From Pseudomonadota bacterium (GTDB lineage Bacteria; Pseudomonadota; Gammaproteobacteria; Eutrophobiales; Eutrophobiaceae), in NCBI GenBank assembly GCA_013112535.1, contig JABFGI010000001.1, positions 370,414-434,413 on the forward strand: a DNA stretch of 64,000 bases. Reading direction: 5' to 3'. Position numbers and translations under genes: made by a program. This document shows positions 55,546 to 62,999 of the stretch, piece by piece. The stretch's first letter is position 1. Each line of letters begins with the position of its first letter. The notes under the pieces were generated by a model, which did not search any database, had not been told where the DNA came from, and was given only the letters and a program-made list of their open reading frames with translations.

Positions 55546-55917
55546 ATGTCTAACATAAGTCAAATTGAAGAAAAATTATATTCTAAGAATAAGTCAGTAA
55601 GACTTAAAGCATTAAAGTTAATGTTAAAACATCCTGATTCAACATCTCTTCAGTTAATAAAGTGTTTATGCTCTTCAGATAATAGAAACTTTGAGTTTTT
55701 TAAAATATTTGAGTTAGAGAAGGCTATGCATGCGGCATGGGACAGAATAAAAGGTGTTACTGATGAAAGTATATATATATATTTAACTGATTTTTATAAG
55801 CAAGATGAGCAGGCAAATTTTAGTCTAGTAGAACATATACTTTTAAAAATAGACACCAAAAAAGCTGCCGAACAACTTCAAATAATTAAAAATAGAAAAG
55901 AAGCTGGAAAAAATTAA
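55546..55917 (+). CDS. Candidate CdiI immunity protein
   Basis: A 123-residue, helical, charged protein whose ATG follows the cdiA TAG with no gap. This is the position of the cognate immunity gene in cdiBAI loci. Its sequence has HEAT-like helix pairs (KSVRLKALKLMLKHPDS), is more AT-rich than its neighbours and belongs to no family I recognise. Immunity to the CdiA C-terminal toxin is inferred from order and spacing. Confidence 0.7.
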   Translation: MSNISQIEEKLYSKNKSVRLKALKLMLKHPDSTSLQLIKCLCSSDNRNFEFFKIFELEKAMHAAWDRIKGVTDESIYIYLTDFYKQDEQANFSLVEHILLKIDTKKAAEQLQIIKNRKEAGKN

Positions 55918-56031
55918 TGTTTGCTTATTTGTTGATGCTCATGGGGTCACTCTGGGAATTTAGGTGACAGTTTACTTGATTCTTGCAAAAGATTTTAATC
56001 GTTTGTTTAACTAACTAAACAGGAGTTAAAT

Positions 56032-56425
56032 ATGGCAAGGATGCCTAGATTAGTTGTTCCGGATTATCCACATCATGTAACACAACGTGGAAATCGACGA
56101 ATGAAAACATTTTTTAATACGGGTGACTATTTCATTCATTCGTCATGGACGAGCAATATTTGATGGCAACGGTTCGATATGTTGAGTTAAATCCAGTAAA
56201 AGCAAAGCTATGTGCTAGACCTGAGGATTGGCAGTTGTTGAGTGCACGAGCCCATCTGTTGGCTCAGGATGACCAGGTGGTTTCCGTGTAACCCATGTTG
56301 AAACGTGTTTCCGATTGGAGATATTACATGACATCAGAATTAGTCGAAGAGGAATTAAAAGCAATAAAACGATGTTTCTCATCAGACAGACCCGCTGGCA
56401 ACGAATCGTTTGTTCAAAACTTGGG
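56032..56425 (+). pseudogene. Remnant of a REP-associated (Y1/IS200-like) transposase
   Basis: The start MARMPRLVVPDYPHHVTQRGNRR (from 56032, AGGAG before it) is the conserved HUH-transposase N-terminus of RAYT proteins. The middle is deleted, the frame shifts near 56150, and the later part (EQYLMATVRYVELNPVKAKL) continues in another frame with an in-frame stop at about 56290. The C-terminus (RPAGNESFVQNLG) is cut by the 165-bp repeat. GGGAATTTAGGTGACAG at about 55956 resembles sequence flanking such genes. Not functional. Confidence 0.8.
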
Positions 56426-56590
56426 AATGCTGTATTGGCGAAAAATGACGGCAAAATTTTAAGTAATTCAGAAACTTAACCTGGATCAAGAATCAGGTGT
56501 TTTTTGCATAAGAAAAATGTGCAAAACTTTCGAAAAAATAGATCAAATAAGTGATTTTATTTGTCTAAACAGTGACATAGTCGACTTTTT
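56426..56590 (+). repeat. 165-bp direct repeat, right copy (island boundary)
   Basis: Matches 47432-47596 at 164 of 165 bases. Its right end supplies the last codons and the stop of the minus-strand radical SAM gene; its left end abuts the transposase remnant. Confidence 0.95.
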
Positions 56591-57888
56591 CCCTTTCGCT
56601 TTTTCAGGGGGTATTTTTCCGGGTTTTCTTTCAAAATTTCCGGTTTTTTTTCATAAAATTTTGCCTCAAGCGGATGCCAGAATTTAATTTTTTCTTCGTG
56701 TTTGACGGGTATGGCCTGCAAAATAAATTCATCACGTTTGGCATTATGTAAACACATGCTGACAGGGCCATCTTTGGTCATCGTATTAAATACACAAGCA
56801 TCAACACGTTCTTGTTCAATATTGCATGCATCCATAAAGTTATGAACAAAAAAAGATAAGGTGCTCACGTTACCTTTACTTTTAACTAAATCGTTTTTTG
56901 TTCTTTTCAGAAAACGTAATGCCCATCTTGAAACGGCTAATAAATAAGCAGGGTTCGACAGGTTCCAGTAAATAATTTCTTTTGCGGTTTTCCATTTATG
57001 TTTTCGATCAAGTGTGATGTGTGATGTTTTTGCATGTAGTTCACTAATGAAACCGGATTCAGAAAAAAGATCGTAAGCTGCATCGTTTGTTATCAAACTC
57101 ATGCCATAGCGATTGCAATGTTTATGACCAGCGATAATGGCATTGTGATTCAATTCTGTTTCCAGTCCTTCTTCAATTTTTTTCCAAACCGTATCTTGCG
57201 TAATGATTTCATCACGTTTGTCAGCGACACCACGGCCAGTATCAGCCTGTGATTGGAATGAAACGGTTCTAATCGAATTTGACTGTGATTTAAAGAATTT
57301 AACCAAACCAGGAATTTCATGAAAATTACCCTGATGAACAGTCGTATTAAACATTACAGAAAGATCCAAACCCCTGGTGTTGTTTAAATATTTTAGTCGC
57401 GTTTTATTTAATGATTTTTCATCTGTAGCATGTTTTATGTTTTGTGTTGTATCAACATGAAAAACAACATCAGATAAACCCGCCTCAGCCAGATCGGTTA
57501 ACAACGACCGTGTTGCACGAATACCATTCGTCATTAATGTTGAACGCATATTTTTTTGCTTGATATAACTAATGATAGAGATCAATTCATCTCGCTGTCT
57601 TAACGTCGGATCGCCACCCGTAACTTGCACGTCTGTATTTGGACCAAACAAGGTATAAATTTCATCAATTCGTCTGAATACTTCTTCAATGGGGATATCG
57701 GCAACAGCTTCAGAGTGTTCGGATAGATAACATAAAGTGCAGTCAAGATTACAACGCTGGGTGATTTCAAGCGCGACACATCCTATTGCCCAACGGCGTC
57801 CCATCTGTTGCTGGTTTGACCAGTAGCCGCAATCAATCATTGCTTGCCTGGCAGCTTGCTTTGATTCAGTCCATTTTTTTTGCAGCAT
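56557..57888 (-). CDS. Radical SAM protein, function unknown
   Basis: A 443-residue enzyme with the radical SAM cluster motif CNLDCTLC (Cys46, 50, 53), a GGDPTLR strand and LMTNGIRATR. A C-terminal CVFNTMTKDGPVSMCLHNAKRD region may hold another cluster. The substrate is unknown to me. The last 10 or so residues (SRLCHCLDK and stop) are encoded by the 165-bp repeat, so the original C-terminus may have been altered when the island arrived. It follows the DUF547 gene by 8 bases in the same direction, a probable operon. Confidence 0.88.
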   Translation of the reverse strand: MLQKKWTESKQAARQAMIDCGYWSNQQQMGRRWAIGCVALEITQRCNLDCTLCYLSEHSEAVADIPIEEVFRRIDEIYTLFGPNTDVQVTGGDPTLRQRDELISIISYIKQKNMRSTLMTNGIRATRSLLTDLAEAGLSDVVFHVDTTQNIKHATDEKSLNKTRLKYLNNTRGLDLSVMFNTTVHQGNFHEIPGLVKFFKSQSNSIRTVSFQSQADTGRGVADKRDEIITQDTVWKKIEEGLETELNHNAIIAGHKHCNRYGMSLITNDAAYDLFSESGFISELHAKTSHITLDRKHKWKTAKEIIYWNLSNPAYLLAVSRWALRFLKRTKNDLVKSKGNVSTLSFFVHNFMDACNIEQERVDACVFNTMTKDGPVSMCLHNAKRDEFILQAIPVKHEEKIKFWHPLEAKFYEKKPEILKENPEKYPLKKRKGKSRLCHCLDK

Positions 57889-57896
57889 AATTATTA

Positions 57897-58712
57897 TTAA
57901 AGTTTATTTAATGACCAATCGTAATCAAGAAAAATAATTTTAATCTCATTTTGTTTCAATGAACTTCCTATGCCTGAAGAACTGTTTTTACTATTTTTAT
58001 CATCCTTCAATAGTGATTGAATTTTCGGATCATCGCTGATGTAGGGGGCTATAAAGTTTTGTAAAGAACCGTTTTTAGTAAAATCAGCAGTAAACCAGGT
58101 AAAGATTGATGATATTTCAAGTCGCTTATTATCCGGATCGAAACGATTGTATTTGTTGTTACGCATAAACTGTATGGTCGCATTTTCAAGCTGCTCATCA
58201 AGCTTGTCGGCAATATATGCTCGCTTCTGAAGAGCAGGGCAACTTTTAGAAGCGCAATTTATAGCAAAATGAATCCGGGGTTCGTTGTACTTTTCTCTGA
58301 GCACATCATGTTCGATATAACCTAAACTTGTCTTTTTACCAAATAGATTAAAAAACTTTCTGTCCCATGGACTGGAAAATATTAAACCACCGAGATCACG
58401 AATTGAATCAATCCCGGGATAATTGTTGATTATTAATTTTAAGGTAAAGGCATTGTAGGTATTAATTAAAAAGGCGAGTTGCTGGCTTTTATTCCAGCTA
58501 TCAAAGTCTTGTTTGCTAACCGACTCTAATGTTGCGAGATAACTGTTAAGTGTTTCAGGATTGTTTTTTAAGTAATCATAATCAACCGTGGTTTCAGCGC
58601 CGTTCTCTGTGACAATAGTACTTAATAACCTGTCGTATTCTGCATGAGAATGTTCAAATGAATAACTGGAAAATGAAATAAAAAGTAAAAACAGAAACAA
58701 GGAATAGTGCAT
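57897..58712 (-). CDS. DUF547-domain exported protein
   Basis: A 271-residue protein with a signal peptide (about residues 1-18) and the DUF547 core: AFLINTYNAFTLKLI, SPWDRKFFNLFGK, LGYIEHDVLRE and RIHFAINCASKSCPAL with paired cysteines, then IFTWFTADF. Function of the family is unknown. It precedes the radical SAM gene by 8 bases. Confidence 0.88.
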   Translation of the reverse strand: MHYSLFLFLLFISFSSYSFEHSHAEYDRLLSTIVTENGAETTVDYDYLKNNPETLNSYLATLESVSKQDFDSWNKSQQLAFLINTYNAFTLKLIINNYPGIDSIRDLGGLIFSSPWDRKFFNLFGKKTSLGYIEHDVLREKYNEPRIHFAINCASKSCPALQKRAYIADKLDEQLENATIQFMRNNKYNRFDPDNKRLEISSIFTWFTADFTKNGSLQNFIAPYISDDPKIQSLLKDDKNSKNSSSGIGSSLKQNEIKIIFLDYDWSLNKL

Positions 58713-58789
58713 TCTTTAAAATATAAAAGTAGTCAAAATTAATCATATTGACCAAGCTTTATAATATAAGTTTCTATGTATTCTATTTC

Positions 58790-59485
58790 TCAGGGTAAAT
58801 ACAGGGAAAAACAGCCGCCTCCATCAATACCTTCATTAGTCGTCGTTATGTATCCATTTCTTCCTTTGTTTTTATGAAGTTCAGCGACAAGTCTGGAAAA
58901 ATAAAGGCCGAGCCCCGTATTTGCGTTTTCAAAATTGATGTTTTTTTGATGATCTGATTCATCATGAAAAATTAACATCTCTTCTGGATAACCGGGTCCG
59001 TTATCCAGAACTTTAATTACAAGGTAATCACCTTCCCTGAAGGCACAAACATGTAGTTTGTCTTTAGTATATTTAAACAGGTTATTAACGACATTGCTGA
59101 TTACGCCAGTAATAAGGTCGCAATCAAAAAACCAGTGAAGTTCTTCGTCGCATTCGAGCGTTTCTTCAATATGCTTATGGCGAAGCATTATTTTATGCTG
59201 GCTAATATTCTCTTCAAGAAACTCATGCACAGAGTACTCATCAATGTTTGCATAGTATTGTCCGTTTTCTATCCGGTATATCGCAAGCAAGCCAATAAGA
59301 TCATCATTAACCCGTTTGCCTTCATATTGAATCTGGGAAAAAAGTTTAATGTTACTGTCATTTTGATTAGTAGTCGTTAAAACCTGGTCAACAGAATTCA
59401 GGAGCATGTTAAGCGAGTTTTTTACTTCATGAATTGAACTTGCTATGAGTGTGCCGTAATCAAATTTTGATGCAGAGTTAATCAT
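58790..59485 (-). CDS. Small cytoplasmic histidine kinase
   Basis: A 231-residue kinase without membrane segments or sensor domain. The phosphoacceptor is His19 in SSIHEVKNSLN. The ATPase domain has an N box NVVNNLFKYT, a G1 box DNGPGYP and a G2 box TGLGLYFSRLV. It lies 31 bases after a response regulator with TPR repeats, so the two probably form a signalling pair in which the regulator or its TPR partner supplies the input. Confidence 0.9.
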   Translation of the reverse strand: MINSASKFDYGTLIASSIHEVKNSLNMLLNSVDQVLTTTNQNDSNIKLFSQIQYEGKRVNDDLIGLLAIYRIENGQYYANIDEYSVHEFLEENISQHKIMLRHKHIEETLECDEELHWFFDCDLITGVISNVVNNLFKYTKDKLHVCAFREGDYLVIKVLDNGPGYPEEMLIFHDESDHQKNINFENANTGLGLYFSRLVAELHKNKGRNGYITTTNEGIDGGGCFSLYLP

Positions 59486-59516
59486 TTTGTTGTCCTTGAA
59501 AGCATTATGTTTACAG

Positions 59517-61148
59517 TCAAGCTGCCTTTGTATTTGACTTGATAATAATTTGTTGCAGCATTTCAGTTAACTCATGATATTTTTTATTCGAAGGATCAGC
59601 TTTATTGACTCGCTCCAGATATTCAGAAACACGAGGAGAGTACTTTTTTACTTTCCCGGTTTTTTTCATGTGCATCATAATTGAATAGGCGGTGTTTAAA
59701 TTAACAACGACATTTTCAGGCATCACACGTGCGGCTTTCATAAAAAGGTCGATGGACTCTTTCAGCTTTCCATCTTTAAGCAGGCGAGCGCCTTCGTTAT
59801 TAATCTCAATAATTTCATTCGTTGCATTATCAATTAAGTCAGTACCTATGTCTGACATGTTTGCATCACTGTAAATTTGTTTCGTTTTTTCAATCAGAGC
59901 TTTGTTTTCATGATTATTTTTTATCAGGTTTTTCGTGATTTCTTTTGCCTGTTCTTCTTTCCCCGACGTCAGGCATAAGCTGGTTAATTCAAGAGCTGCA
60001 TCAGATGAAAGACCTTGAGGATGGTGCTTGATTAATTCCAATGCGGTTTCAAGACTTTTTTCAAGGGCATTTGTATCGCCGTTATGTTTACTAATCATGC
60101 TATTTGTAATTGCTGCAACCATTTCAGCATTTGCATTATTTTCAAAATCCCTGAGTATCAAATCGGCAATATTCGCTGCATCATCAGATTTGTCTGAATC
60201 AATCAGTGTTTTAGCCAGGCTGGTATAATCGTCCGTGTTTTTGTAGCAGGAGTATTTGCCAATATCGATAGCTTTTTTATAGGCAGACTCTGCTGTTTCC
60301 AAATCATCGTTCTTATAGGCTAATTGCGCCAGGTTACGTTGTCGTAATAATGACTTTGGAGATTTAGATATGCCTATTGTCAGCATTTCCTCTGCTTTAC
60401 CCAGGTCTTCAAGCGCTTCATAAGTTTTTGCAAGCCAGTCGTATGCGCTTACGTTAGATGGGTTTTCATTAACCAGGCCTTTTAATACGGCTATCGCTTC
60501 ATCGTAGTCTTTCTGAAAATATCTTACTTTGCCTAAAGATAGATAAGCCCACGGGATGTCGCGTTCTTCAATAATGTCTTCGTAAAGATCTGCCGCTTTT
60601 TCGTATTCACCAAGAGTGCTTAATTGCTCGCCCTTTATTTTTAACAGGTCAAGACGGTTTGCCGGTTTGTTTGCCAATAATGAATCACACAGTTGTATTA
60701 CTTTTCTATAGTTTTTTGCTGCTAAGGCCTGTGAAATGTCGCTAAGGTTTTCTTTCTTTTCCAATTGTTTTCTTAAACGCGTATGGATCACAGTTCGGTT
60801 AAAAGGTTTGGAAATATAATCATCGGGAAGATACTCAATTGCGCCCATGACCATGTCAGAGGTGTTTTCTGCAGTGACCATGATGTATATCGATGAATAA
60901 GGCAGTAAATTTCTATGCCTGGCTTCCTCAAGAATTTGTTGACCATCTTTGCCTTTACCGAGGTTGTAGTCACAAAAGACAACATCGAATTTGGTTTCTT
61001 CCATATGCTCAATAGCTTCTTCACCATTTTTAGCAAGTAAAACCAAATCAGGGTTTAGCGGCGCTATCATTGATCTCAACATGAATAGCATTTCCTGAAA
61101 ATCATCGATAATGAGGACTTTCTTACCTTTTAAGCTCCATATGGCCAT
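59517..61148 (-). CDS. Response regulator with TPR repeats
   Basis: A 543-residue protein. The receiver domain (1-125) has acidic pair Asp15-Asp16, phosphoacceptor Asp60 in VFCDYNLG and Lys in ISKPFNR. About ten tetratricopeptide-like repeats follow to near residue 530. There is no DNA-binding domain, so output is by protein contact. It is transcribed just upstream of the histidine kinase. Confidence 0.92.
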   Translation of the reverse strand: MAIWSLKGKKVLIIDDFQEMLFMLRSMIAPLNPDLVLLAKNGEEAIEHMEETKFDVVFCDYNLGKGKDGQQILEEARHRNLLPYSSIYIMVTAENTSDMVMGAIEYLPDDYISKPFNRTVIHTRLRKQLEKKENLSDISQALAAKNYRKVIQLCDSLLANKPANRLDLLKIKGEQLSTLGEYEKAADLYEDIIEERDIPWAYLSLGKVRYFQKDYDEAIAVLKGLVNENPSNVSAYDWLAKTYEALEDLGKAEEMLTIGISKSPKSLLRQRNLAQLAYKNDDLETAESAYKKAIDIGKYSCYKNTDDYTSLAKTLIDSDKSDDAANIADLILRDFENNANAEMVAAITNSMISKHNGDTNALEKSLETALELIKHHPQGLSSDAALELTSLCLTSGKEEQAKEITKNLIKNNHENKALIEKTKQIYSDANMSDIGTDLIDNATNEIIEINNEGARLLKDGKLKESIDLFMKAARVMPENVVVNLNTAYSIMMHMKKTGKVKKYSPRVSEYLERVNKADPSNKKYHELTEMLQQIIIKSNTKAA

Positions 61149-61266
61149 GATATACCCTTAAAAATTGTCGTTATAATTTCTATTAACGGCATTTCAAAGG
61201 TAAATCTTTAGAGAAATTAAAGGCTTGTAGCGTATTTTACTGGAAGTGAATAATGGAAATTAACGA

Positions 61267-62112
61267 TCAAAAAAGACCGGTTTCATAATCATGATTTGCT
61301 TGCATAATCTCCGCTCGCGTATTCATGACAAACGGGCCGCCTCGAGCTACAGGCTCGTTTAAGGGAGGAGCAGACACCAGTAAACAACGTGTCGCCAGAT
61401 TATTCGTAGATAAGACTATTTCGTCTCCTTCATCAAGCACCGCTAGCGTGCCCTGAGATACTGTTTGAAGACCATCAGCACTAAAAAGATTTATTTCACC
61501 ATCAAATACGAATAAAACAGCGTTTAAATCAGACGCAATTGTCTCCTTGAATTCAGCGTTTTTCTCTAATTCGATAATAAACAGGTTTTGTTGGTTCTCA
61601 ATACTCGTAATTGGTCCTTTTGTATTTTGTGAGGTTGTACCAGAAATTACTCTTACCAGGGCACCATTTTCTCTTTGCTCTACAGGAATCGAATCTTTGT
61701 CATATTCCTGATAATCCGGATCAGTCATTTTTTTAGAAGCGGGCAGGTTAATCCAGAGCTGGATACCCCAAAGCAAACCATTTTCCTGTTCTGGAAATTC
61801 AGAGTGAATCACGCCTTTCCCAGCCGTCATCCATTGAACTCCACCGGAACTGATAACGCCACCATGACCGGCATTATCTTTATGCCTTATTTTTCCTTCA
61901 ATCAAATAGGTTACCGTTTCAAAACCACGATGCGGGTGGTCAGGAAAGCCGCCTATATAGTCTTCCGGTTTTAAAGATTTGAACTCATCCAGCAGTAAAA
62001 ATGGATCATGCATATTCAATTCAGATGAACCAATCAATCGTGTTAATTGAACACCTTCACCATCCATAGTAACGGTACCTTTAATTTGTTGTTTTATTTT
62101 TCTTAGTGTCAT
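61267..62112 (-). CDS. Pirin family protein
   Basis: A 281-residue bicupin with FPDHPHRGFETVTYLIEG, HKDNAGHGGVI and WMTAGKGVIHSEFPE, which hold the metal-binding His and Glu of pirins. Members act as quercetinase-like oxygenases or redox sensors; the role here is unknown. It is divergent from the 62244 gene across a Fur box and so may share iron regulation. Confidence 0.93.
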   Translation of the reverse strand: MTLRKIKQQIKGTVTMDGEGVQLTRLIGSSELNMHDPFLLLDEFKSLKPEDYIGGFPDHPHRGFETVTYLIEGKIRHKDNAGHGGVISSGGVQWMTAGKGVIHSEFPEQENGLLWGIQLWINLPASKKMTDPDYQEYDKDSIPVEQRENGALVRVISGTTSQNTKGPITSIENQQNLFIIELEKNAEFKETIASDLNAVLFVFDGEINLFSADGLQTVSQGTLAVLDEGDEIVLSTNNLATRCLLVSAPPLNEPVARGGPFVMNTRAEIMQANHDYETGLF

Positions 62113-62152
62113 TCGCGGATATTACATTATTAAATTTTATATAAGAAATTAT

Positions 62153-62188
62153 TTGACAAGCATTAAAACATAAATGATAATCATTCTC
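62153..62188 (+). promoter_or_regulatory. Sigma-70 promoter overlapped by a Fur box
   Basis: TTGACA (62153-62158), a 17-base spacer and GATAAT (62176-62181) form a strong promoter. The 19 bases 62170-62188 (ATAAATGATAATCATTCTC) match 15 of 19 positions of the Fur consensus and cover the -10. Repression by iron-loaded Fur is therefore expected for the downstream gene. Confidence 0.8.
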
Positions 62189-62243
62189 ATTAGCTTAAAT
62201 AGTGATTTGTATAATACATTTAAAAATAATAAGTTAGAAGATA

Positions 62244-62816
62244 ATGGTAAGAAAAATTATAGCTCTGGATAAAGCCTTTTTAGTGGAATGGACACCAAAT
62301 GAAGTCTGTGATTTATTAAGAAGTAAATCTATTACTGCCGATAATCTTGTTCAATCAAACAAGTTAACGACTAATAAATTAATCAGAGATTTTTTCTTAT
62401 TAGCCTGTCGAGCATCACTTAGTTCATCTCAAAACGATCACAAAAAAGCAGACATATTAAGTAACTACGCAAAAGCCATTAAACAAATCAGTAATGATTA
62501 TGAAAATTTATTCGGGAGTATAAAAATGACAGAAGTTGTAACTGAATCAGAAACTAAAAATGAAGTAATGGAAGATTCTGTAATTAATAATATTGACCGA
62601 ATGCAAGCCCGTTTATTTTATTTAACAACTCAATTTAGTGTGCATCCCTGTACTCATCTGGCAGGACATATTGTCGAATTACTAACAAGCTTATGTAAGC
62701 ATCCTCATATCGAATTATTGCCAGCTCAGCGATATATCTACAGTCAGTCGCTTAACTACTGGCGTTCGCGCTTGATTAATAGCCCAAAACAGGAAAACAG
62801 GCAGATATTGCATTAA
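62244..62816 (+). CDS. Fur-controlled protein of unknown function
   Basis: A 190-residue cytoplasmic protein with no signal peptide or membrane segment. It is helical; a middle acidic linker (EVVTESETKNEVMEDS) divides two parts. The C-terminal part has HPCTHLAGHIVELLTSLCKHPHIELLPAQR, whose clustered His and Cys could bind metal. I recognise no family. A Fur-covered promoter 60 bases upstream points to a job in iron limitation or iron handling. Confidence 0.7.
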   Translation: MVRKIIALDKAFLVEWTPNEVCDLLRSKSITADNLVQSNKLTTNKLIRDFFLLACRASLSSSQNDHKKADILSNYAKAIKQISNDYENLFGSIKMTEVVTESETKNEVMEDSVINNIDRMQARLFYLTTQFSVHPCTHLAGHIVELLTSLCKHPHIELLPAQRYIYSQSLNYWRSRLINSPKQENRQILH

Positions 62817-62932
62817 TAGCGTACTTAAGCGGTGTTTGATAAAAAGTATTTACCAGGTTGTGGAAAAACCAGTATTAAAATAGAAGAAATATCAGGTGTT
62901 TAGCACGTAGGTTCTTTCTAATTGAATTTGGA

Positions 62933-62963
62933 GTATTATTATTTTTTTAAAAAATAATAATAC
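62933..62963. other. Perfect 31-base AT palindrome
   Basis: GTATTATTATTTTTT (62933-62947) and its exact complement (62949-62963) flank a single T. It lies 37 bases before the molybdopterin oxidoreductase ATG and about 120 after the previous gene. It could be an operator, a weak terminator or a cruciform site. Confidence 0.6.
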
Positions 62964-62999
62964 AAAACAATACCAGAGAAAAGAGAGAGGCTAGTTCTT

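Noticed and set aside
47432-56590. A composite transposon bounded by insertion sequences
   Set aside because: The 165-bp repeats hold no transposase gene or terminal inverted repeats, and the only transposase is a degraded single fragment.
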